In this document: one piece after another, positions 1 through 9,200 of the stretch | Layout of the letters: each line of letters starts with the position of its first letter | Position numbering within the stretch: position 1 is the first letter of the stretch | From: Akkermansia muciniphila | Lineage (GTDB): Bacteria > Verrucomicrobiota > Verrucomicrobiia > Limisphaerales > UBA11320 | Assembly: GCA_945861575.1 (NCBI GenBank) | Contig: CAMAVD010000029.1 | Coordinates: forward strand, 1 to 32,740 | Direction of reading: 5' to 3' | Length of the DNA stretch: 32,740 nucleotides | Made by a program: the position numbers and the translations under genes | Notes under the pieces: model-generated | The model's database searches: none | What the model was told of the DNA's origin: nothing | Seen by the model: the letters and a program-made list of their open reading frames with translations, nothing else

Positions 1-210
1 ATCCCCCGCGGAAAGCAAGTAATCCCGAGTCTGATACTCAACCCCTACAGCAATTAAAAGGCTCCGCTCTGCTGGAGCCATCGCGGGAAAACGTCGGAGG
101 AGACATGCCAAGAGCTGCCCAACCGTGGCACCCTCTGGCATGTCCTGCTCAGCCCTATCCACACCGGAAAGTTCCTTCAAGTAGGAAAAAAAGTTTACTT
201 GAACCCTCAT
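1..210 (-). CDS. moaD: MoaD-like molybdopterin synthase small subunit (partial, runs off the left edge)
   Basis: The ATG lies at 210 on the minus strand and the frame stays open for 70 codons to the window edge, so the C-terminus is missing. The visible protein begins MRVQVNFFSYLKELSG and continues with a PEGATVGQLL segment and RSLLIAVGVEY. This is the beta-grasp pattern of MoaD: first strand, ELSG turn, LPEGATV loop, then the (R)SLLVAVN-EY strand. MoaD carries the thiocarboxylate sulfur used by MoaE to convert cPMP to molybdopterin. The diagnostic C-terminal Gly-Gly lies outside the window, so a ThiS-like or other beta-grasp sulfur carrier is not excluded. The start codon overlaps the hpt stop codon (ATGA), which suggests co-transcription and translational coupling. 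An AGAGTGAAG stretch just upstream could act as a weak ribosome binding site. Confidence 0.8.
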   Translation of the reverse strand, partial: MRVQVNFFSYLKELSGVDRAEQDMPEGATVGQLLACLLRRFPAMAPAERSLLIAVGVEYQTRDYLLSAGD

Positions 211-797
211 GACTTCACTCTGCGAGACTTCCGGGGCACAGGGGCCACCAATGGATGCGTTCCCAAAATCCCTACAAAGGGAAGGTTACGGAATTTTTCC
301 GCGTAGTCCATGCCGTAGCCCACCACAAAGACATCCGGAATCCGAAATCCAACGTAGTCCACTTCCACGTCACAAACGCGCCTATCCGGCTTGTCCAGCA
401 AGACACACACCCTGATTCGCGCCGGCCCCAAGCGACGCATCCGCTCCATGACCGAGGAAACAGTGCGCCCGGTGTCGAGAATATCGTCCACGATCAACAC
501 GTCGCGACCGCGCACATCCAGCTTGAGTTCTCGCGTCAGAACCGGCTGCCCGCCCACGGTGGCGTTCCCATAGCTAGAAACCCCGAGAAAATCCAAGCGC
601 AAGGGCAGATCAATCGACCGAATGAGATCAGCCAGGAACAGAACCGTCCCATTCAAGAGCGCCACCACAACCAGATCGCGCCCATGATAGTCAGCCTGGA
701 TCTGCGCCGCGAGGGCCCGAACGCGCGCGGCGAGACGGCGCTGCGAAATCAGCACCCCGGACAGGTCTTTACGCCAGGCGACCCCGGGCTTGAGCAC
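207..797 (-). CDS. hpt: Hypoxanthine(-guanine) phosphoribosyltransferase
   Basis: Purine salvage enzyme joining hypoxanthine or guanine to PRPP to give IMP or GMP in the cytoplasm. The PRPP-binding loop VLIVDDILDTGRT is at residues 100-112 counted from the chosen start. Other family landmarks are LLNGTVLFLADL (about 47-58), DFLGVSSYG (69-77), CVLLDKPDRR, and the C-terminal IPDVFVVGYGMDYAEKFRNLP. The open frame extends upstream to a TTG at 902, but that codon sits in the loop of the neighbouring gene's terminator. I therefore place the start at GTG 797, giving 196 residues, close to the roughly 180 usual for the family. GTG 833 is an alternative. No ATG is available in frame and no clear ribosome binding site is seen. 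The stop overlaps the start of the moaD-like gene. Confidence 0.93.
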   Translation of the reverse strand: MLKPGVAWRKDLSGVLISQRRLAARVRALAAQIQADYHGRDLVVVALLNGTVLFLADLIRSIDLPLRLDFLGVSSYGNATVGGQPVLTRELKLDVRGRDVLIVDDILDTGRTVSSVMERMRRLGPARIRVCVLLDKPDRRVCDVEVDYVGFRIPDVFVVGYGMDYAEKFRNLPFVGILGTHPLVAPVPRKSRRVKS

Positions 798-882
798 GCT
801 TTGAACGCATGGAACGGAGTGGCGAGGCTTCACGCTATAGGATACAGGGTTGTCAGGAGGAGGCGATTTAAGAGCCTCCTGC

Positions 883-915
883 AAAAAAAAGGAGCCGAAC
901 AAAGTTCGGCTCCTT
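883..915 (-). terminator. Rho-independent terminator of the PEP-CTERM gene
   Basis: A perfect 12-bp inverted repeat (889-900 pairing with 904-915) has a three-base loop. Reading on the minus strand it is followed by eight T residues (883-890 on plus). It lies 27 bases past the stop of the PEP-CTERM gene and before hpt, so it should separate the two minus-strand units. Confidence 0.9.
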
Positions 916-941
916 CATGTTGAGATCGCAAGCCTGGAATT

Positions 942-1625
942 TTACTTCCTGCGTCGCGAGATGAGCAGCAGACCAGCACCCGTCAGACCGAGCAGGGCGA
1001 TCGAGGACGGCTCAGGGACCGGGGTTGCCACAATCGTGAGATAGGGCAAGCAGCTGTCCTTTGTGATGGTCGGTTCGTTGTAAGGATCGCTCGAATCCAA
1101 CGCGAAGCTCTTGTTACCGATCGACCAACCAGGAGGATTTGAAACCTCGGTGGGGAGATCCGTACGCTCGAGCCGAACGCGGAGGTCATTACCACCCACG
1201 ACCGTCGCCGAAACCCAATACACTGTATTGGCATTCAGCAGGGCTGTGGATCCGTAGTGCGCCTGACCGGGCTTGAGCGTTCCGCCCAAAACCGCTGGCG
1301 TCGAAGGACCAGTCAACGTCTGGATGACCGTACCAGGATTGCCGAGGCCGTCTGCGGCCCACAACTGCACCTGGAACTTGCCACCGGGCGTCAACCCGAC
1401 TTGGTCAATGATGTTCACTGAAACGACAGACCAAACCACGTCGTCCAGCTTGTAGCCGCCCGCGAAGCCGCCAGTCGTGAAACTGCCGGCATAGAGGACG
1501 CTCTGCGATACGGCAAATGGCTTGCACAGGCCGTTCTTCTCGTTCGTAAAGTTCGAAACCGTGTCAGCCCATGCATAGCCCAGGGGCAAAACAGCGATCA
1601 AACTTGTATGAAGAATCTTCTTCAT
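942..1625 (-). CDS. PEP-CTERM sorting domain protein, choice-of-anchor type
   Basis: Predicted exported surface protein of 227 residues starting at ATG 1625; a GTG three codons upstream is less likely. The N-terminus MKKILHTSLIAVLPLGYAWA is a typical Sec signal peptide with an AWA cleavage site. The C-terminus has the tripartite PEP-CTERM signal: VPEPSS, a hydrophobic stretch (IALLGLTGAGLLLI) and a final SRRRK. This signal is processed by exosortase, usually in exopolysaccharide-producing bacteria. The central part, with a FAVSQSVLYAGSFTTGGFAGGYKLDDV-type beta pattern and a later W-S-I-G-N segment, resembles the choice-of-anchor R family of beta-sandwich proteins, but that assignment is tentative. 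No exosortase gene is in the window. The gene is monocistronic, with its own terminator downstream. Confidence 0.88.
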   Translation of the reverse strand: MKKILHTSLIAVLPLGYAWADTVSNFTNEKNGLCKPFAVSQSVLYAGSFTTGGFAGGYKLDDVVWSVVSVNIIDQVGLTPGGKFQVQLWAADGLGNPGTVIQTLTGPSTPAVLGGTLKPGQAHYGSTALLNANTVYWVSATVVGGNDLRVRLERTDLPTEVSNPPGWSIGNKSFALDSSDPYNEPTITKDSCLPYLTIVATPVPEPSSIALLGLTGAGLLLISRRRK

Positions 1626-2070
1626 GGTTTCCACTTCAGGCGATGTTGGTTGTTTATATCACCGAGACCGTTCGTGCACGTTAATGAATGAATAGACAGT
1701 CGGGCCATCGACCGCTCCATCCAACCGACACCCTGAACCTCTAGAAGCCAATGACCACATCGCCGCTAGCCATCAACCTAACTACAGTTCAAAGTGTCCG
1801 TCGTTCTATAGTGATGTCTATATATATAGAGAAAAGGTAGCGATAGAGCAAGTTCTTTTTTAGTGAACTACAGCCCTACACTCGACCGGGGAATCCCCGG
1901 GAAGTCTGTCCGGAAGTGCTCGAACGCCGCGTGGCTGGGACAGCGACTTCAACCTCAAAAATTTGTGAACGTCTGCACATTGGCAGAATGAATCTCCCAC
2001 CTGTGGCGTCAAAGCCATGGGCGCAAAAGCTCACTTTACCCAACCCACCCCCATCGAATAGACTGCTCGC
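1626..2070. other. Divergent intergenic region without a supported gene
   Basis: This 445-base stretch separates the minus-strand PEP-CTERM gene from the plus-strand cytochrome gene and should carry both promoters. The part around 1795-1865 is notably AT-rich for this genome. I could not pair a convincing -35 and -10 for either gene. Short open frames here have no recognisable protein character. Confidence 0.6.
1817..1830. repeat. 14-bp perfect AT palindrome
   Basis: The sequence TCTATATATATAGA is its own reverse complement and sits in the AT-rich middle of the divergent intergenic region. It could be an operator or simply a melting-prone tract; nothing in the sequence decides between these. 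Confidence 0.4.
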
Positions 2071-5000
2071 GTGACCCCCTCGACGCAATTGGCTCTCACC
2101 CCAGCAAGGGCAACCCGGAGGTCCTCCGCGCTCCTGCACCGGGCCCTCCTCGGCGTCGGCAGGCTGATCCTATCCGGCTTAGTAATAAGCCACAACACAT
2201 CGCAAGCTGTTGAGCAAGAGAGTTTAGCGCGCGACTCTATTGCCATCCTCAGATCGGAGTGCATGGGATGCCACAGCCCGGAGAAGAAAAAGGGAGGGTT
2301 AATTCTAACGTCGAAGGAAGGGATTCTAGCGGGCAGCCGGGAAGGTCGGGTTGTGGTCAGCGGTAAGCCCGAGGAAAGTAAACTCCTCACGAGCTTGTCG
2401 ACCGATGCGGAACCTCACATGCCCCCCAAAGGTCAACTGACGGTCACCCAAATCCAAACCTTGCGCGCTTGGATTCAGGGCGGATTGCCCTGGCCGGCCC
2501 TCGCGCCACACCCCAGTTCTCCGCTCAAATTGGCTCCCCTACCCGAAGCCTACCACCCCACGCTCGCCTCCTGCGTTTCCCCCGACGGACGCTGGCTGGC
2601 AAGCGCACAGGGCGGAACCCTGCTCCTCTACGCCCTCCTCTCGAACCGCTTCGAACTGCGGGTAACCCGCCCCGCACACACCGATGCGGTTCAATCGCTC
2701 AGCTGGAGCCCGGATGGACGTTGGATCGCCTCAGGGGGTTGGCGAAAGATAGCGCTATGGAGGTCGGAAGGACTCGATCTCTCCAGAGAATGGACGACCG
2801 ATTTGACGTCCAGGATTACCGGGCTGGAGTTTGGGCACGATTCGAAAACGCTCTTTGCGGCGGATGGAGGGTTCGGTACGCCCGGCCTGATCCGTGAATT
2901 CCATGTGCTCTCGCCGGAAAATCAGCCTAGCCGTTCCTGGACAGCACATCAGGACACCATCCTAGATCTCGAGGTCAGCGCCGATGGGAGCAAGATCGTG
3001 AGTGCCGGAGCGGACAAACTGATCAAACTCTGGGACACCAAGACCCAGCGTGAGCGAGCAACTCTGGAGGGCCACTCCGCGCAGGTGACCTCTGTGTGCT
3101 TCAATAGCAATGCCACACAGATTGCGAGCGCAGGAGCAGACCATGAACTCAAGGTTTGGGACTTGGCCACAAGGGAGAAGATTGCTACTCTGGGTCAGCA
3201 CACCAGCGCTTTGAGCGCTCTGAAGTGGTTCAGCACACACCAAGTCTTGTTCGTAGCTCGTGAGGACGGTGCCGTAATCCGCTTTTCCGAAATCAAGCCC
3301 CACTCGGGGGACCAAAGCTCTTACGCTGCCCAAGAGCATCGACTCGGCAGCCTCAAGCATGCGGTGATGACCCTGGCTGTCACCCCAGACCGTCAGCGGG
3401 TATTTGCTGGCACACAGGACGGTGTCACTGAGGCCTGGGTTTCGGATGGCAAATCCTTGACCACGCTGACGAACCCCCCACCCGCCAGAGTTGAGATGGA
3501 GAGTGCCCCCGCCCAACCCTCTCTCCACAAAAAGGAAGCCCTGGTGGCCCTACCCCATAGCCTCAGACAAGACCTTGCTCGAGCCCTGAAGCCATCCTTC
3601 GTCGTAGAAATCTCTCTATCGCCTCCCGCGGTAAAGTTGGGGGGCGATTCTCTCGTCCAATCAATGATCGTGACGGCAAAAACCTCCGACGGTCTGGAGC
3701 ATGATATCACCACACTAGCACGCTTTGGCAGCGACAGTCCGTCCCCGTTCGAGCTCGGGATTTATGGGGAAGTCAAAGCCTTGCGGTCCGGGCGTGGAAT
3801 GTTGCGAGCCCATTTTCTCGGTCGAACTGCCGAAGTCCCTGTGGAGGTTTCCTCGGCGGCATCGGAGGTCGCTTCCGCTGTGCCTTCTGCTCCGCTCAGC
3901 TTCACAAAGGATGTCCTCCCCGCTTTGAGCAAAGCGGGATGCAACGCGGGGGCCTGTCACGCCAAACCTGAAGGGCAGAACGGCTTCCGTCTCTCTGTCT
4001 TCTCTTACGACCCGAAGAGCGATTACCAAGAAATCGTTCAGGAAGGACGAGGGCGACGCGTCTTCCCGGCGGCCCCTGATGAGAGCCTCGTTCTCAAAAA
4101 ACCAACCGGGGGTATCCCCCACGAAGGAGGAGTACGGATCCAGCCAGGCTCCGCCACACACCAACTCCTGGTTCGTTGGATTCGCCAGGGCATGCCGTTC
4201 TCTCTGACCAATGAAACGAGCCTGACCGGCATCGAAATCTTTCCGAAGGAACGCCGCTACAAGAAAGGAGCCATGCAGCGTGTTGTGGTGCAGGCGCGCT
4301 ACTCCGACGGCTCACGCCGGGATGTGTCTCGTCTGGCGACTTTCGCGTCAAGCGACCGCGAGGTCGTAAAGGTGGAGGACCAGCCCCAAATGCAGATCGG
4401 GACCTTGACCGGACAGGGTGTGGTTGTCGCGCGTTACATGGGCTTCGTGGCCGATTCCCAGGTGCTCATACCCGCCGAGCAACTCCTGGAAGAAAGCCTC
4501 TACAGCGATCTGCCAAGAAGGAATTTTATCGACGACCTAGCTCTGGCACAGTTTCAGGAACTAGGCCTACTTCCGTCGGAGCGATGCACTGATTCAGAGT
4601 TCCTCCGCCGCGCAACGCTGGACCTACTGGGGCTCCTGCCCTCGGCCGACGAGGCTCGCGAGTTTGCCTCAGACCCATCGCAGGACAAACGCGACCGCCT
4701 CATTGTTCGACTCCTCGAGCACAAGGCGTATGGCGACTACTGGGCGAACAAATGGAATGACCTGCTCCGCCCCAACCCAGACCGTGTGGGGGTCAAAAGC
4801 ATCTTCACCCTCGACCAATGGCTGCGTCAGAGCTTCCGGGAGAACAAGCCATACGACCAGTTCGTCCGAGAGATTCTAACCGCGGAGGGCATGAACCATC
4901 GAGAAGGTCCCGCCGTTATCTATCGGGATCGCCGAGAACCAGCGGATCTCACCACCATGTTCAGCCAACTATTCCTGGGCACGCGCCTCGAATGCGCTCG

Positions 5001-6003
5001 CTGCCATCACCACCCCAACGAGAAATGGGGACAGGAGGATTTCTATCAGTTCGCCGCCTACTTTGGCCCCCTCAAACAGAAGGGAGCTGGGCTCTCTCCC
5101 CCCATCTCGGCGGGAATGGAAACCTTTTACCACGCTCCGGGTGGAGAGGTGCGTCATCCGGTCAGCGGAGCGGTCATGGTCCCTAAGGCACCGGACGGCC
5201 CCACCACCCCAGCCGAACCAGGCCGGGATCCCCGGATCGGGCTCGCAACCTGGCTCACTGCCCCTGAGAATCCCTTCTTTGCACGTGCGGCTGTCAACCG
5301 TGTCTGGGCTTGCTTCTTTGGGAGAGGGCTGGTGGAACCGGTCGACGATTTCCGAATCTCCAACCCCTGTGTGAATCCGGCTCTTCTCTCTGCACTGGCA
5401 GAGGATTTCTCACGAAACGGCTACAATCTGAAACATCTGATTCGCCGCATCATGGAGTCAAGACTCTATCAGCTCAGCTCGACACCCAATGCGAGCAACC
5501 TCGGCGACACACGGAATTTCTCCAGAAGTTATCGTCGTCGGCTTCCTGCCGAAGCCCTTCTGGACGCAGTGTCCGATATCACGGGCGTCCCGGAATCCTT
5601 CGCCGCGATGCCGGTGGGCACCCGGGCCATCGAAACCTGGAGCTACAAGATTGACTCCCAGTTCATGGATGCCTTTGGCCGCCCCAACTCCAGCAGCGAC
5701 TGCCCGTGTGAGCGAGACACTCGATCCAGCGTGGTCCAAACCCTGCACCTCATGCATTCCAAAGGGCTGCAATCCAAACTAAGCCATCCAAATGGCCGGG
5801 TTCGAGAGCTGGCCTCAGGGCGCCATACACCCGAGGAGATCATTACAGAACTGTATCTCCTGGCATACGCACGTCGGCCGTCCTCTTCTGAGACAGCCCG
5901 CGCCCTTCAAACCTTTGAAAAGCCCGAGGCCAACCGACAAAACGCAACCGAAGACGTTCTCTGGGCTCTCCTTAACTCCGCAGAGTTCGTGTTTAACCAC
6001 TAG
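2071..6003 (+). CDS. Exported multi-haem-motif WD40 / DUF1549-DUF1553 (PSCyt1-PSCyt2-PSD1) protein
   Basis: Large planctomycete/verrucomicrobial-type envelope protein of 1310 residues. In order: a probable signal segment (about 22-46); a PSCyt1 domain with haem-binding motif C64-MG-CH68 and the HMPPKG region; a WD40 propeller (about 161-465, clearest repeat AGADKLIKLWD near 312); a bacterial Ig-like stretch (510-595); a second cytochrome-like domain with the expanded motif C624-NAGA-CH630 followed by GQNGFRLSVFSYDP; another Ig-like stretch (718-801); DUF1549 (from about 817) containing C975-AR-CH979; and DUF1553 (about 1052-1307, PFFARAAVNRVW). The biochemical function of the family is not established. 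Haem binding is inferred from the motifs. The start is GTG 2071, with no ATG before residue 65 and no visible ribosome binding site, so the N-terminus is uncertain. No DUF1501 partner follows, unlike the operon at 28312. Confidence 0.88.
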   Translation: MTPSTQLALTPARATRRSSALLHRALLGVGRLILSGLVISHNTSQAVEQESLARDSIAILRSECMGCHSPEKKKGGLILTSKEGILAGSREGRVVVSGKPEESKLLTSLSTDAEPHMPPKGQLTVTQIQTLRAWIQGGLPWPALAPHPSSPLKLAPLPEAYHPTLASCVSPDGRWLASAQGGTLLLYALLSNRFELRVTRPAHTDAVQSLSWSPDGRWIASGGWRKIALWRSEGLDLSREWTTDLTSRITGLEFGHDSKTLFAADGGFGTPGLIREFHVLSPENQPSRSWTAHQDTILDLEVSADGSKIVSAGADKLIKLWDTKTQRERATLEGHSAQVTSVCFNSNATQIASAGADHELKVWDLATREKIATLGQHTSALSALKWFSTHQVLFVAREDGAVIRFSEIKPHSGDQSSYAAQEHRLGSLKHAVMTLAVTPDRQRVFAGTQDGVTEAWVSDGKSLTTLTNPPPARVEMESAPAQPSLHKKEALVALPHSLRQDLARALKPSFVVEISLSPPAVKLGGDSLVQSMIVTAKTSDGLEHDITTLARFGSDSPSPFELGIYGEVKALRSGRGMLRAHFLGRTAEVPVEVSSAASEVASAVPSAPLSFTKDVLPALSKAGCNAGACHAKPEGQNGFRLSVFSYDPKSDYQEIVQEGRGRRVFPAAPDESLVLKKPTGGIPHEGGVRIQPGSATHQLLVRWIRQGMPFSLTNETSLTGIEIFPKERRYKKGAMQRVVVQARYSDGSRRDVSRLATFASSDREVVKVEDQPQMQIGTLTGQGVVVARYMGFVADSQVLIPAEQLLEESLYSDLPRRNFIDDLALAQFQELGLLPSERCTDSEFLRRATLDLLGLLPSADEAREFASDPSQDKRDRLIVRLLEHKAYGDYWANKWNDLLRPNPDRVGVKSIFTLDQWLRQSFRENKPYDQFVREILTAEGMNHREGPAVIYRDRREPADLTTMFSQLFLGTRLECARCHHHPNEKWGQEDFYQFAAYFGPLKQKGAGLSPPISAGMETFYHAPGGEVRHPVSGAVMVPKAPDGPTTPAEPGRDPRIGLATWLTAPENPFFARAAVNRVWACFFGRGLVEPVDDFRISNPCVNPALLSALAEDFSRNGYNLKHLIRRIMESRLYQLSSTPNASNLGDTRNFSRSYRRRLPAEALLDAVSDITGVPESFAAMPVGTRAIETWSYKIDSQFMDAFGRPNSSSDCPCERDTRSSVVQTLHLMHSKGLQSKLSHPNGRVRELASGRHTPEEIITELYLLAYARRPSSSETARALQTFEKPEANRQNATEDVLWALLNSAEFVFNH

Positions 6004-6234
6004 CCCCTTAGGGTCAGGGCGAGGCCGTGGAACACCTAGACCCAGGCTATCCTCGTTCCCGCTTTAGCATTTTCAGCCACGCACGCTTCCAGGCTTGATT
6101 CATGCCTAAATGTTACTACCTTATTGGGAGTAACCCAACCATTGGCCCTTGAAGTAACTGCGAACATTTCGTGCGTTCGTTTTGTCGTGTTGTAACAACG
6201 ACCATGCGTCTCTATTCCACCCCCTCCTCCCCCC

Positions 6235-9200
6235 ATGATTCATCCACGAAATCCTAGATCGTTCATCCTTCGATTTTTACCCCTCGTCTGGGCCATCCTA
6301 TCACTAACCCTACTGCCCACCCACGCGCAGACGCAGCCCTACGGCATTGCCCAAGAGCTCTGGAACGGCTTGGGACAAACAGGCTACGAATACCCAGGAG
6401 GAGCGTCGTTCACCAATTCGCGCGCGACAACCAATCGCACGCTAACGTCCTTCACCATGGCGAACGCAGGGAGCGGATACGGCCAGCGACTGCGAGCCTT
6501 CGTGCTCCCGCCAACGACCGGACGCTACGTTTTCGCCATCGCGTCAGACGACTGGTCCGACCTGTACCTTAGCTCGGATGAAACACCCGAGAACCGGGTC
6601 CGCATCGCCTATGTGATCGGAGCCACGGGGCAGAAGGATTTCGCTGCCCAGCCGAATCAAACCTCACAGCCGATAACGCTCGAGGCGGGACGACGCTACT
6701 ACATTGAAGCCCTGCATCGCGAGGCGACCAACTCAGACTATGTGGATGTGCGCTGGCAACTTCCCGACGACACCATCGAGGAGCCTATCGCCGCACGGCC
6801 CTCCGGCAAGGCGGAGCGGCTCATGCTCTTTCGCACCAACGTGATCGTGAAGCCGGTGGTGCTCAAACAGCCGACCAGCGCCCCCGTCCTCGAAGGTCGC
6901 CCCGCCACCATCAGCCTGCTGGCCAGCAATCTATCCCCAGTGAGCTACCAATGGCAGCTCGAGTCTGCAGACCTTCCCGGAGAAAATAAATCGACCCTCC
7001 GAATCCCCGCCGTTCGCCAAGCGCAACACGGGGGCAAGAAGTTTCGCTGCGTGGTCACCAACGAGCAAGGAAGCACCTCCAGCGTCGACTTGATTCTAAC
7101 CATTACGCCTGACACCACAGCGCCGACCCTGCAGCAAGTGACCCCTATCGGACAGACCGGTTTGCTTCTGACCTTCTCGGAGTCAGTCACACCCGCCTCC
7201 GCCAGCCAGCTGGGAAACTATGGGATCAATGGGGTCCAGATCCAAAGCGTATTGCTGGGCGCGAACCCGAATCAAGTGGTCCTGCAGACCGCAACCATGG
7301 AGCTGGAAACCAGCTACACACTAAAGGTCGCGGGAGTGAACGATCTGGCGGAACTCCCTGTTGCGCCGGGAACCGAGGCAACTTTTAAGGTCCAGGCGAT
7401 CTACTTCTCATCGGTGGGTTCTACCAATTCGCTTGGCTCTGTGGCGGTCGTCACGGACGGCTTCGATATCACAGCGGGCGGGCGAGATCTGGCTGCAAAA
7501 AGCGACCAATTTGCCTACCAATGGACCCTTCTCGGCGGTGACTTCGACTACCAAGTGCGGGTGGACTCGCTAGCCCTCACCGATCTCCAAGCGAAAGCGG
7601 GGCTGATGGCGCGGGAGGACCTTGGAACCAACAGCCGCTTCGCAGGCGTGTTTGCGACCCCTTCGATCAATGGCGCACTGTTCCAATCGCGAGCGATCGC
7701 AGGGCGCGACCCCATCTCCAGCGGAAACTATCCCGCCAACTATCCAGGGATGTGGCTGAGGCTCCGCCGTGCTGGGAACCTTTTCCAGGGCTACGCCAGC
7801 TTCGACGCCAATAACTGGACTCCTCTAGGATCCACTCAGATTCAGATGCCCGACTTCCTCTATCTCGGTCTCGCCGCCTCCAGCCGGAACACGAATCAAA
7901 ACACCGTTGCGAAATTTCGGAACTATGGGTCCGCTGCAGGCCAACCGCTCGGCAGCGAAGGCTATCTCGATCGTGAACCTCCGGGACCAAGCACCCGTCG
8001 AGGAGGTCTCGTCATCTCTGAAGTGATGTTCCACCCTCCAGCGCGGACGGATCTCAAGGATCTTGAGTTTATCGAGATCTTCAACACCGATCCTTTCCTA
8101 GAAGATATCAGCGGGTTCAAACTGACAGGTGACATCGAGTTCACCTTCCCCACCAACGTGATTCTCCAAGGGGGTAGTTTTATCTTGGTCGCAAAAGTCC
8201 CGGCGGACGTCGAGTCCGTGTATGGAGTCCGGGGAGTCTTCGGGCCCTATTCCAACAGCATTCCCAACAATTTGGGCACTCTGCGTCTGCAAAACGAAAT
8301 CGGGGGCATCATGCAAGAGATCAACTACGGCACAAGCCTGCCGTGGCCCGTCGCAGCGGATGGAGCAGGACATTCGATGGTGCTGGCACGCCCTTCCTAC
8401 GGAGAGGGCAGCCCGAAAGCGTGGTCCGCCAGCGACCTGAAAGGTGGCTCGCCAGGCCGTTTCGATTCCTTGACCCCCGAACCTCTCCGAGGCGTGATGA
8501 TCAACGAATACATGGGAAATCCCGGCGGGGAGCAGTCCGAGTTCATCGAACTCTACAACCACACCGGACGTGCCGTAGACCTTTCGGGCGCCTGGCTGAC
8601 CGACAGCCCGACGACCAACAAGTTCCAGATCCCCGCAGGCTCCGTAATAGCAGCCCACGGATTCATATCCTTCACCGGACAGGAACTCGGATTCGGCATC
8701 AGCTCAAGCGGTGAGAGCCTCTTTCTCGTCAATCCAGCGCAGAACCGCGTGGTGGATGCTCTTCGCTTCCTGGGATCTTCCAAGCGCATCTCCCAGGGCC
8801 GGTCCCCCGACGGAGACCCGACCCTATCAGAGCTCAAGGCCGCCACTCCAGGTGCCGCCAATCAGACCCGCCTCGTCCGCGACGTCGTGATCAACGAAAT
8901 CATGTATGCTCCTGCCACAGGTGACAACGACGATGAGTTCATCGAACTTTATAACCGCAGCTCCGCTCGGATCAGCCTAGCCGGCTGGACCTTCAGGGAT
9001 GGGATTTCCTTCACCTTCCCGTCCAATGCGGTGATCGAGGCCAAAGGATACGCCGTTGTCGGAAAGAACCTGGCCCGGCTTCTTGCCAACTACCCCAACC
9101 TCACCCAAGAAAATGCCTACGGAAACTTCAGTGGCACCCTAGCCAACAGCGGAGACCGCATCCTACTGACCCAAGCGGAATCCGTCGTCAGCACGAACGC

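Noticed and set aside
798..902. N-terminal extension of hpt to a TTG at 902
   Set aside because: The extension reads through the PEP-CTERM terminator hairpin and T tract and has no counterpart in the hypoxanthine phosphoribosyltransferase family.
255..923. 222-codon plus-strand open frame over hpt
   Set aside because: Antisense shadow of hpt; no domain, and it runs through the terminator.
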